Shown here piece by piece: positions 10,918 through 18,284 of a DNA stretch of 64,000 bases. The translations under genes were made by a program, and so were the position numbers. Below the pieces are notes generated by a model that was given only the letters and a program-made list of their open reading frames with translations, did no database searches and was not told the origin of the DNA. Source of the stretch: Mycolicibacterium bacteremicum (GTDB lineage Bacteria > Actinomycetota > Actinomycetes > Mycobacteriales > Mycobacteriaceae); assembly GCF_002086115.1 (NCBI RefSeq), contig NZ_MVHJ01000001.1, forward strand, positions 310,001-374,000. The letters are read 5' to 3'. How positions within the stretch are numbered: the stretch's first letter is position 1; every line of letters begins with the position of its first letter.

Positions 10918-12664
10918 CGGTGCGCCGGGCCGGGCTGCCCGTTTTGTCGGCAGCGCCCGGCGCGCGCTGACCGCACGATGGGCCCGCCTGCTCGCCGCGA
11001 CAGCCGGGGGCGCACTGCTCTACCTGAGCTTTCCGCCGGTGGGTTGGTGGTGGGCGGCCTTCCCGGCGCTGGCACTGTTCGGCTGGGTGCTCACCCGGGC
11101 CCAGACCACCCGCGCCGGCGGCTTCGGCTATGGACTGCTGTTCGGACTGGCGTTCACCCTGCCCCTGCTGCCATGGATCGGGCTGTTCGTGGGGACCGGG
11201 CCATGGCTCGCGCTGGCCCTGCTGGAAGCGCTGTTCCCGGCGCTGTTCGGTCTGCTGGCCGTGCTGGTTCGCGGCCTGCCGGGATGGCCGGTGTGGTTTG
11301 CCGCGGAATGGGCAGTGCAGGAATGGCTCAAGTCGACGATCCCGTTCGGCGGATTCCCGTGGGGTGTGGTCGGCTTCGGGCAGACCGAAGGCCCGTTGCT
11401 GCCGCTGGCGCAGATCGGCGGCGCGCCGCTGGTCTCGGTCGCCACCGCGCTGGTCGGATTCAGCCTCACCGCGTTGACGTTGGAGATCGCGCTGTGGTGG
11501 CGACACAGCCATCCGGGTCGCTCGCGGCGCCCCGGCGGCTCCGATGCCGCCCGACCGGAGGCGGTGCTGCCCGGTATGTGCATCTGCCTGGTGCTGCTGG
11601 CCACCGCACTGGTGTGGCCGGGCGTCCGCCAGTCCGGGATGGGCGCCGGTGAGCACCCCGCGGTGACGGTGGCCGCCGTGCAAGGCAACGTCCCCCGCCT
11701 GGGTCTCGACTTCAATGCCCAGCGCCGCGCGGTGCTCGACAATCACGTCGCCCAGACGATGCAGCTCGCCGAGGACGTCCGGGCCGGCCGGGCCCCGCAG
11801 CCCATGGTGGTGATCTGGCCGGAGAACTCCTCGGACATCGATCCGCTGCGCAACACCGATGCCGCCGAGCAGATCTCGGCGCCCGCCCGCGCGGTGCGCG
11901 CACCCATCCTGGTGGGCACCGTGCTGGCCGCGCCGGACTACACCCCGACCACACCGGTGACGACCAACTCGGTGCTGGTGTGGGATCCCGAGAACGGACC
12001 ACAGGACCGCCACGACAAGCGCATCGTGCAGCCCTTCGGGGAGTACCTGCCGTGGCGTGACTTCTTCCGCACGTTCTCCTCCTACGCCGACCGTGCGGGC
12101 TATTTCGTCCCCGGCCATGACGACGGCGTGGTGCAGGCGGCCGGCATCCCGATCGGCGTGGCGACCTGCTGGGAGGTCATCTTCGACCGCGCGGTCCGCG
12201 AGTCGGTGCTCGGCGGTGCCCAGCTGCTCGCGGTGCCGAGCAACAACGCCACCTTCGACGAGACGATGAGCCGCCAACAATTGGCGTTCGCGCGACTGCG
12301 CGCCGTCGAGCACGACCGCTACGTCGTGGTCGCCGGTACCACCGGGATCAGTGCCGTGATCGCGCCGGACGGACACGAGCTGGCCCGCACCGAATGGTTC
12401 GAACCGGCCTACCTGGACACCGCCGTGAAGCTCCGGTCCAACATCACCTTCGCCACCGAGTGGGGGCCGGTGGTACAGGCGGTACTGGTGGGTATCGGCC
12501 TTGCCGCTGTGATCGCCGCCATGCTGCACAATGGGAAGTTCGTGCGCAGACGGCAGCCCGCCGCCGCGCGCACCGGACATGGCAGCTCCGACAGCGACGC
12601 GGCCGGCTCCGAGAACGACGTGGAACGGCCCGCCCAGGGCAGTGAGGACGAGAAGACAGCATGA
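10910..12664 (+). CDS. lnt: Apolipoprotein N-acyltransferase Lnt
   Basis: Transfers the third acyl chain to the N-terminal Cys of lipoproteins at the outer face of the membrane. It is 584 aa: about six N-terminal membrane segments, a nitrilase/CN-hydrolase domain from about residue 250, and a C-terminal membrane segment followed by a charged tail. The Glu-Lys-Cys triad is visible as E305 (VIWPENSSD), K370 ([15 protein letters not shown]) and C420 ([11 protein letters not shown]). The ATG at 10910 is preferred to an upstream in-frame start because it overlaps the stop of the preceding gene. It overlaps ppm1 by 4 nt (ATGA). In M. tuberculosis the two activities are fused in Rv2051c; here they are separate. 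Confidence 0.93.
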   Translation: MADGAPGRAARFVGSARRALTARWARLLAATAGGALLYLSFPPVGWWWAAFPALALFGWVLTRAQTTRAGGFGYGLLFGLAFTLPLLPWIGLFVGTGPWLALALLEALFPALFGLLAVLVRGLPGWPVWFAAEWAVQEWLKSTIPFGGFPWGVVGFGQTEGPLLPLAQIGGAPLVSVATALVGFSLTALTLEIALWWRHSHPGRSRRPGGSDAARPEAVLPGMCICLVLLATALVWPGVRQSGMGAGEHPAVTVAAVQGNVPRLGLDFNAQRRAVLDNHVAQTMQLAEDVRAGRAPQPMVVIWPENSSDIDPLRNTDAAEQISAPARAVRAPILVGTVLAAPDYTPTTPVTTNSVLVWDPENGPQDRHDKRIVQPFGEYLPWRDFFRTFSSYADRAGYFVPGHDDGVVQAAGIPIGVATCWEVIFDRAVRESVLGGAQLLAVPSNNATFDETMSRQQLAFARLRAVEHDRYVVVAGTTGISAVIAPDGHELARTEWFEPAYLDTAVKLRSNITFATEWGPVVQAVLVGIGLAAVIAAMLHNGKFVRRRQPAAARTGHGSSDSDAAGSENDVERPAQGSEDEKTA

Positions 12665-13464
12665 GCACCATCGATGGCCCGGAGCAGACCTCCGGCTATC
12701 CCGCTTCTCCCAGTCAACGCACACTGGTCATCATTCCCACCTACAACGAGCGGGAGAACCTGCCGTTGATCGTGGGGCGGGTGCACGCTGCCGTACCGCA
12801 CGTGCACATCCTGATCGTCGACGACGGCAGCCCGGACGGCACCGGCCAACTGGCCGACGAACTGTCGCTGGCCGACCCGGATCGTGTGCACGTCATGCAC
12901 CGGATCAGCAAGGACGGCCTGGGCGCGGCCTATCTGGCCGGTTTCGCCTGGGGTTTGAGCCGGGAGTACTCCGTGCTGGTCGAGATGGATGCCGACGGCA
13001 GCCACGCACCCGAGGAGCTGGGCAGACTGCTGTCCGCCGTCGACGGGGGCGCCGATCTGGTGATCGGGTCGCGGTACGTGCCGGGCGGGGCGATCCGCAA
13101 CTGGCCGCGGCGCCGGTTCGCGCTGTCCAAGACCGCCAACACCTACGCCCGGGTACTGCTCGGGGTGGGGATCAACGACATCACCGCCGGATACCGGGCC
13201 TACCGGCGCGAGGTGCTGGAGAAGATCGACCTGTCGGCGGTCGACTCGAAGGGTTACTGCTTCCAGATCGACCTGACCTGGCGGGCCATCAACGCCGGCT
13301 TCTCCGTGGTCGAGGTGCCGATCACCTTCTCCGAGCGCGAACTCGGGGTCTCGAAGATGAGCGGGTCGAACATCCGGGAGGCCATGTTCAAGGTGGCCGA
13401 GTGGGGTTTGCGCGGGCGCATCGACCGCGCCCGCGGCGTCACCAGCAAGCCCGCGCAGCTCTGA
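12661..13464 (+). CDS. ppm1: Polyprenol-phosphate-mannose synthase Ppm1
   Basis: GT2-family (DPM1-like) mannosyltransferase of 267 aa that makes polyprenyl-phosphate-mannose from GDP-mannose, the donor for LM/LAM and lipoglycan mannosylation. Seen: the nucleotide-binding start [23 protein letters not shown], the DxD-type metal site [13 protein letters not shown], and the family block [17 protein letters not shown]. It has no membrane anchor of its own and probably associates with Lnt, whose stop it overlaps by ATGA. It converges on rbpA 27 nt downstream. Confidence 0.95.
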   Translation: MSTIDGPEQTSGYPASPSQRTLVIIPTYNERENLPLIVGRVHAAVPHVHILIVDDGSPDGTGQLADELSLADPDRVHVMHRISKDGLGAAYLAGFAWGLSREYSVLVEMDADGSHAPEELGRLLSAVDGGADLVIGSRYVPGGAIRNWPRRRFALSKTANTYARVLLGVGINDITAGYRAYRREVLEKIDLSAVDSKGYCFQIDLTWRAINAGFSVVEVPITFSERELGVSKMSGSNIREAMFKVAEWGLRGRIDRARGVTSKPAQL

Positions 13465-13491
13465 GGAGCTGCGCCGGGCCTACCGTCGGCG

Positions 13492-13827
13492 CTAGCCGCG
13501 CCGCTTGGTCTTGATGATGTCGAGGCGCTCCTTGAGCAGCTCCTCGAGTTCCTCCACCGACCGGCGCTCCAACAGCATGTCCCAGTGGGTACGGGGCGGC
13601 TTGACCTTCTTCGGCTCGGGGACATCACCCTCGATGAGGGTGCCCTCCAGACCGTTGCGGCACAGCCAGGTACCGGGGATCTCCGCGTCGTCGGCGAACG
13701 GCACGTCGAATTCCTCGCCGTTGTCGGTGCGGTAGCGCGCGACCTGACGCGGCGCCAGGTCGTGGTTGCGATCGGTTTCGTAGCTCACGGCACCGAGGCG
13801 ACTGCCTCGCAGGACTCGATCAGCCAT
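13492..13827 (-). CDS. rbpA: RNA polymerase-binding protein RbpA
   Basis: Actinobacterial transcription activator that binds RNA polymerase and group 1/2 sigma factors and stabilises the open complex. It is 111 aa and begins MADRVLRGSRLGAVSYETDR, virtually identical to mycobacterial RbpA as I know it. The central zinc-binding-like fold contains the single Cys in TWLCRNGLEG, and the C-terminal sigma-interaction helix is WDMLLERRSVEELEELL. The ATG at 13827 is chosen over an in-frame TTG two codons upstream because it matches the family start and has AAGGAG upstream. An ECF-type promoter is visible at 13868-13896. Confidence 0.97.
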   Translation of the reverse strand: MADRVLRGSRLGAVSYETDRNHDLAPRQVARYRTDNGEEFDVPFADDAEIPGTWLCRNGLEGTLIEGDVPEPKKVKPPRTHWDMLLERRSVEELEELLKERLDIIKTKRRG

Positions 13828-13867
13828 CGTCAACTCTCCTTCAACACGCGCAATTTCGTCCGGAGAA

Positions 13868-13896
13868 TCAACGCAGCAGACCCTGGAATGGTTCCC
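13868..13896 (-). promoter_or_regulatory. ECF sigma (SigE/SigH-type) promoter of rbpA
   Basis: On the minus strand GGGAAC (13896-13891) is followed after 17 nt by CGTTGA (13873-13868). This matches the GGAAC/CGTT architecture of the SigH/SigE group. Transcription would begin about 35 nt before the rbpA ATG. In Streptomyces coelicolor rbpA is under the related SigR, so stress control here is plausible. Confidence 0.5.
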
Positions 13897-13960
13897 ATGG
13901 CGTTCTCCGACTCAACTGACCAGGATACGGCAGGTACTGGGATACCCCGGTCCGGCCGTC

Positions 13961-13966
13961 TACAGT
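13961..13966 (+). promoter_or_regulatory. Putative -10 of leaderless gene at 13973
   Basis: TACAGT ends 6 nt before the GTG at 13973, the spacing expected for a leaderless mRNA in mycobacteria. Confidence 0.45.
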
Positions 13967-13972
13967 CGGCCC

Positions 13973-14332
13973 GTGACATCCGCTACGCCGGGCAATTCCG
14001 CCACACGGCGGCGCACCCGCGCCCAGCCGTGCCGCTGGTGTGGCCGCGAGGTGCCCGACGCCGGGATGGGCCGACGCCGTCAGTACTGCAGACAGTCCTG
14101 CCGTCAGCGCGCCTACGAGCAACGGGCGCAGGTCAAGGGCACGTCGGTGGCGCCCGATGCGGTGGTGTTGTCCGCCGAGGAGGCCGCTGATCTGTCCGAC
14201 CGGCTCTTCCAGCTGCGGTGCGCGGCCGAGGACGTCACCACGGCGGTGCAGGAGGGCGCGACCGGGGCCGAATTGCTCGCGCTGTGTCAGGACCTGCTCG
14301 ATGCGGCCAAGGCCGCGGACGGCTGGCGCTGA
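13973..14332 (+). CDS. Small conserved mycobacterial protein with Cys-rich N-terminus
   Basis: Protein of 119 aa without known function, in the position of Rv2049c beside rbpA. Its N-terminal part, CRWCGREVPDAGMGRRRQYC (four-residue Cys spacing and a further RQSCRQRAYEQR), looks like a small zinc-binding treble-clef/FCS-like motif seen in putative DNA-associated proteins. The remainder is a two-helix region (EEAADLSDRLFQLRCAAEDV). The GTG start is favoured by a TACAGT hexamer 6 nt upstream. Its 3' end overlaps the 3' end of the lipoprotein gene on the other strand by 46 nt. Confidence 0.7.
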   Translation: MTSATPGNSATRRRTRAQPCRWCGREVPDAGMGRRRQYCRQSCRQRAYEQRAQVKGTSVAPDAVVLSAEEAADLSDRLFQLRCAAEDVTTAVQEGATGAELLALCQDLLDAAKAADGWR

Positions 14333-14688
14333 GAGCAGTCGGTCGCTTTCGTTCGAAAAGCTGAGCAGGACAATCGGATCCCGATTCCCGGCGGGGCCTG
14401 CGCTACGGCGAGACAGCCGAACCCGTCGACGCCGGCGGCGCCCATGCGCACCGCCGAGCGGTGCGCATAGTCGACGCACCACACCGCGGCGAGGTCGGCC
14501 CCGGCGTCGGGAGCCGCTGCGACGGGGGGTCTGGTGGTCGGTGTCGTCGTCGGCCGAGCCGCAGTGGACCGAGCGGACTCGGTGGTCTTGGCGGGTACCG
14601 ACAGCGGCGTGCGGCCGGTATCGGTTCCATTTCCCGCCGAACACGCCGCGACCAGCGCCGATGCCGCGAATACCAGCGCCCACCGCAT
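14287..14688 (-). CDS. Putative lipoprotein, shortened LppI-like
   Basis: Signal peptide and lipobox at the N-terminus (MRWALVFAASALVAAC, Cys16), then a Thr/Pro-rich linker, then WCVDYAHRSAVRMGAAGVD and GFGCLAVAQAPPGIG. The last two blocks resemble the C-terminus of LppI (Rv2046), and the neighbours (rbpA on one side, lipT on the other) are those of lppI. At 133 aa it is much shorter than the roughly 218 aa I recall for LppI: the middle domain seems to be missing and there is an extra C-terminal tail of about 20 residues. A TACCCT hexamer 6 nt upstream suggests leaderless transcription. Function unknown. Confidence 0.6.
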   Translation of the reverse strand: MRWALVFAASALVAACSAGNGTDTGRTPLSVPAKTTESARSTAARPTTTPTTRPPVAAAPDAGADLAAVWCVDYAHRSAVRMGAAGVDGFGCLAVAQAPPGIGIRLSCSAFRTKATDCSQRQPSAALAASSRS

Positions 14689-14694
14689 CCGGTC

Positions 14695-14700
14695 AGGGTA
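14695..14700 (-). promoter_or_regulatory. Putative -10 of the LppI-like gene
   Basis: TACCCT on the minus strand ends 6 nt before the ATG at 14688, a leaderless arrangement. Confidence 0.35.
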
Positions 14701-14751
14701 GCGGGCGGCGTGGCGGCATCGCACAAGGCGCGACGGACACCGGGTTTTCGC

Positions 14752-14757
14752 TAACGT
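14752..14757 (+). promoter_or_regulatory. Putative -10 of lipT
   Basis: TAACGT ends 7 nt before the ATG at 14765, a leaderless arrangement. Confidence 0.35.
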
Positions 14758-14764
14758 CGGCGGC

Positions 14765-16276
14765 ATGCACCAACACACCATCCGGGCCCGGATCAGCACG
14801 GGAACCGTCGAGGGGTTCACCAGGGACGGCGTGCACCGGTGGCGTTCGATCCCGTATGCGAAACCACCGGTAGGTCCGTTGCGCTATCGGGCGCCGGTCC
14901 CGGCCGAGCCGTGGCCGGGCGTGCGCTACTGCCACGGATTCACCTACTGCGCTCCGCAGCAGAAGATGTACACCCTGCTCGGCGTCGGCAAATATCAACC
15001 GATGAGCGAGGACTGCCTGACGCTCAACGTAGTGACACCGGAACATCCCGACACCGACGGACCGCTGCCGGTGATGTTCTTCATCCACGGTGGCGGCTAC
15101 ATCCTGGGCAGTTCGGCGACACCGATCTATGACGGCGTCGCGCTGGCCAAACGGGGCTGCGTCTACGTGTCGGTGAACTACCGACTGGGTCCACTGGGCT
15201 GTCTGGATCTCGCGTCGCTGTCCACACCCGACCATCCGATCGACGACAACCTCTTCCTGCGTGACCTGGTGCTGGCCCTGCAGTGGGTGCGCGACAACGC
15301 CGCGGTGTTCGGCGGCGACCCCGACAACGTGACGATATTCGGGGAGAGCGCCGGAGCCCACGCCGTCGCGACGCTGCTGGCCACGCCGTCGGCAGCCGGA
15401 CTGTTCCGCCAGGCCATCGCCGAGAGCCCGGCCAGCGGGATGGCGGGCAGTGCCGAGGTCGCGGCGGCCTTCGCCGAGGACTACGCCGCGCTGCTCGGCG
15501 TCCGGCCCGCCGACGGCGCCGCCGCCGTGATGGCGGCCAAACCGGCGCAACTCGTCGAGGCGCTGGAGCAGTTGATGGTCGACGGCATGAAGGCCATGCG
15601 GGGCGCCTTCCCGGTCGGGCCCACCTATGGCACCGAGATGCTGCCCAGGGACCCGGTGCTGGCGATGCGTGACGGCGATGCGCATCAGGTGCCGCTCATC
15701 GTCGGCACCAATGCCGACGAGGGCAAGCTGTTCACCCGGTTCCTGCAACTTCTCCCGACCACCGAACCGGCGATCGAGATGCTGCTGGCCGACAGCGATG
15801 TCGAGGTACGAGAGCGGATCACCAAGGCCTATCCCGGATATCCGAGTCCCGCGGCTTGTGTCCGCCTGGGCGGGGATTTTGCGTTCGGTACCGCGGCATG
15901 GCAGATCGCCCAGGCGCACGGTGCGCACAGCCCGACCTACGTCTACCGATATGACTACGCGCCCCGCACCTTCCGCTGGTCCGGCCTGGGCGCGACGCAC
16001 GCGACCGAGCTGTTTGCCGTATTCGGCATCTACCGAACGCGTTTCGGGTCGCTGCTGACCGCAGCCGGAGATCGTGCGTCGGCCCACCGGGTCAGCCGCG
16101 ACGTACAGCGCCGGTGGGGCGAGTTCAGCCGCACCGGCAGGCCCGGCGAGGGTTGGCCGCGTTATGACGAGGGCATGCGGGCGGTCCTGGTGTTCGACCG
16201 GCAGACCCGGCTGGAGTACGACCCCCATGCCGACCGTCGCCAGGCCTGGGAGGGCTTCACCCTGGCCTCCTCTTGA
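14765..16276 (+). CDS. lipT: Type B carboxylesterase LipT
   Basis: Alpha/beta-hydrolase of the type B carboxylesterase group, 503 aa. The oxyanion-hole motif FFIHGGGYILGS, the nucleophile elbow FGESAGA (Ser195) and the catalytic His412 in GATHATELF are present; the acidic residue probably lies in the TNADEGKLF region. It corresponds to Rv2045c by sequence type and position. No signal peptide, so probably cytoplasmic. It hydrolyses esters of short to medium acyl chains by family; the natural substrate is not known. ATG start with a leaderless-type -10 upstream. Confidence 0.92.
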   Translation: MHQHTIRARISTGTVEGFTRDGVHRWRSIPYAKPPVGPLRYRAPVPAEPWPGVRYCHGFTYCAPQQKMYTLLGVGKYQPMSEDCLTLNVVTPEHPDTDGPLPVMFFIHGGGYILGSSATPIYDGVALAKRGCVYVSVNYRLGPLGCLDLASLSTPDHPIDDNLFLRDLVLALQWVRDNAAVFGGDPDNVTIFGESAGAHAVATLLATPSAAGLFRQAIAESPASGMAGSAEVAAAFAEDYAALLGVRPADGAAAVMAAKPAQLVEALEQLMVDGMKAMRGAFPVGPTYGTEMLPRDPVLAMRDGDAHQVPLIVGTNADEGKLFTRFLQLLPTTEPAIEMLLADSDVEVRERITKAYPGYPSPAACVRLGGDFAFGTAAWQIAQAHGAHSPTYVYRYDYAPRTFRWSGLGATHATELFAVFGIYRTRFGSLLTAAGDRASAHRVSRDVQRRWGEFSRTGRPGEGWPRYDEGMRAVLVFDRQTRLEYDPHADRRQAWEGFTLASS

Positions 16277-16322
16277 CGAAAGACGGCAAGTGCGTGCGCG
16301 GCGGCCCCCGGTGTGATTGCGT

Positions 16323-18242
16323 GTGGCGATGAGACACCCGCTGGACCCGCTGGGCCACGACGAAATCCGCACTGTCGCCACGATCCTGGGCCGGGAACAC
16401 GGCGTCGGCGAAGGCTGGCGGTTCGCCTCGATCGAGCTCATCGAGCCCGCCAAGGCGGACCTGAGGACCTTCGAGAACGGTGGGCCCCGGCCGGCGCGCC
16501 AGGCGTCGGCGGTCTGCCTGGACCGCGCCACCAACACCACCCACAAGGCCGTGGTCTCACTCGACGACGACCGGGTGGACTCCTTCGACCACATCCCCGG
16601 CGTCCAGCCGAACTTCACCGTCGACGAATTCAACGAGTGCGACCAGTTGCTGCGGACCAACCCCGAGTTGCTCGCCGCGCTGGCTCGACGCGGCATCCAC
16701 GATATCGATCTGGTGTTCTTCGACACCTGGACCTACGGTGCGGCCGTCGCCCCACCCGAGTTCGCCGACCGCAGGCTCGGCTGGTCCGACACGTGGCTCA
16801 AGGACGGCCCGGGGATGAACCCCTACGCCCATCTGATCAGCGGCCTGCACTGCGTCATCGACGTCAATGCCATGGAGGTGCTGCGGGTCGAGGACGACGA
16901 GCACATCGAGATCGCGCCGGTGATGGGCGAATACACGCCACGGCACATCCCCGAACACATCCGCGCCGCGCAACGCCGCGATCCACTCACCCCGCTGCAC
17001 ATCACCCAGCCCGACGGGCCGTCGTTCACCCTCGACGGCAACCTGCTGCGCTGGCAGAACTGGTCGCTGCGGGTCGGGTTCAACTATCGCGAGGGCATGG
17101 TCCTGCACACCGTGCGCTATCGCGACGGGGAACGCGACCGGTCGGTGGCACACCGGTTGTCCTTCGCCGAGATGGTGGTCCCGTACCGCGATCCCTCGGC
17201 GGATCACTACCGGCGCACCGCCTTCGACATCGGGGAGTGGGGCCTTGGCTTCATGACCACCTCGCTGACGCTGGGGTGTGACTGCCTGGGCGAGATCCGC
17301 TATCTGGATGCGGTCCTGCATGACAGCTCGGGCGAGCCCTACACCATCGCCAACGCGATCTGCATCCACGAGGAAGACAACGCCGTGCTGTGGAAACACG
17401 TCGACCACCACGCCGGGGCCGAGGTGCGCCGGATGCGCAGGTTGACCATCTCGTTCCACGTCACCGTCGCCAACTACGAGTACCTGGTCTACTGGCGGCT
17501 CTACCAGGACGGCAACATCGAGTGTGAGGTCCGCGCCACCGGCATCATGGTCACCACCCCGTTGGCCGCCGGGGCGCCCAATCCCAACGGCACGCTGGTC
17601 GACGAACGCACGTATGCCCCGTATCACCAACACTTCCTGGTCGCCCGCCTGGACCTCGACGTCGACGGCCCGGAGAACACCGTCTACATGTCGGAGTCCT
17701 ACGCCGAGCCGATCGGGCCGGACAATCCACACGGGCTGTCCCTGGTGACCCGCAACGTCGCGCTGCGCACCGAGGACGAGGGCAAGCAGGACGTCGACTT
17801 CGGCACCCAGCGCGGATGGAAGGTGGTCAACACCAACGTGCGTTCTCGGCTGGGCACCCACCCCGCCTACAAGCTGGTGCCGACCGGGGCGATCCCGGCC
17901 ATGTTCGATCCGGACTCACCGGTGCTGCAGCGCGCCAACGTCATCGGCCACGCGCTGTGGGTCACCCCGAACAGCCCCGACGAACGTTGGCCGGCAGGTG
18001 AATTCGTCAACCAGTCGGAGGTCGACAGCGGCCTGGGGGAGTGGACGAAGGCCAATCGGCCGATTGCGAACACCGACGTGGTGCTCTGGTACGTCTTCGG
18101 CATCCATCACATCACCCGTCCCGAGGACTGGCCGGTGATGCCGGTGGATGTGGTGTCGTTCTGGCTGAAACCGTTCGGCTTCTTCGACCGCAACCCGGCC
18201 TTGGACGTCGCCCCTTCACCGGCGGAATGTCACAACAGTTGA
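16323..18242 (+). CDS. Copper-containing primary amine oxidase
   Basis: Quinoprotein amine oxidase of about 639 aa that oxidises primary amines to aldehydes with release of NH3 and H2O2. The topaquinone precursor is the Tyr in VANYEYLVYW (N384-Y385-E386 counted from the GTG at 16323). Copper His ligands are in APYHQHFLVARLDLD and near FGIHHITRPEDWP. The first quarter is the short N2/N3-domain arrangement typical of actinobacterial enzymes. Possible starts are TTG 16317, GTG 16323 and ATG 16329. No signal peptide is seen. It lies 46 nt after lipT and 42 nt before the kinase-like fusion, possibly as one transcript. Confidence 0.93.
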   Translation: MAMRHPLDPLGHDEIRTVATILGREHGVGEGWRFASIELIEPAKADLRTFENGGPRPARQASAVCLDRATNTTHKAVVSLDDDRVDSFDHIPGVQPNFTVDEFNECDQLLRTNPELLAALARRGIHDIDLVFFDTWTYGAAVAPPEFADRRLGWSDTWLKDGPGMNPYAHLISGLHCVIDVNAMEVLRVEDDEHIEIAPVMGEYTPRHIPEHIRAAQRRDPLTPLHITQPDGPSFTLDGNLLRWQNWSLRVGFNYREGMVLHTVRYRDGERDRSVAHRLSFAEMVVPYRDPSADHYRRTAFDIGEWGLGFMTTSLTLGCDCLGEIRYLDAVLHDSSGEPYTIANAICIHEEDNAVLWKHVDHHAGAEVRRMRRLTISFHVTVANYEYLVYWRLYQDGNIECEVRATGIMVTTPLAAGAPNPNGTLVDERTYAPYHQHFLVARLDLDVDGPENTVYMSESYAEPIGPDNPHGLSLVTRNVALRTEDEGKQDVDFGTQRGWKVVNTNVRSRLGTHPAYKLVPTGAIPAMFDPDSPVLQRANVIGHALWVTPNSPDERWPAGEFVNQSEVDSGLGEWTKANRPIANTDVVLWYVFGIHHITRPEDWPVMPVDVVSFWLKPFGFFDRNPALDVAPSPAECHNS

Positions 18243-18271
18243 CACCCGTCATGTGTGACCGGCGCCACTGC

Positions 18272-18277
18272 TAGGTT
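18272..18277 (+). promoter_or_regulatory. Putative -10 of the kinase-like fusion gene
   Basis: TAGGTT ends 7 nt before the GTG at 18285, a leaderless arrangement; the gene may therefore be transcribed separately from the amine oxidase. Confidence 0.35.
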
Positions 18278-18284
18278 CACCTCT

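Noticed and set aside
10781..12724. Open frame of 647 codons antisense to lnt
   Set aside because: Opposite a gene with an intact catalytic triad; no domain and low-complexity Arg/Gln-rich sequence.
16557..17861. Open frame of 434 codons antisense to the copper amine oxidase
   Set aside because: The plus-strand enzyme has its topaquinone and copper motifs; the antisense product is unlike any protein I know.
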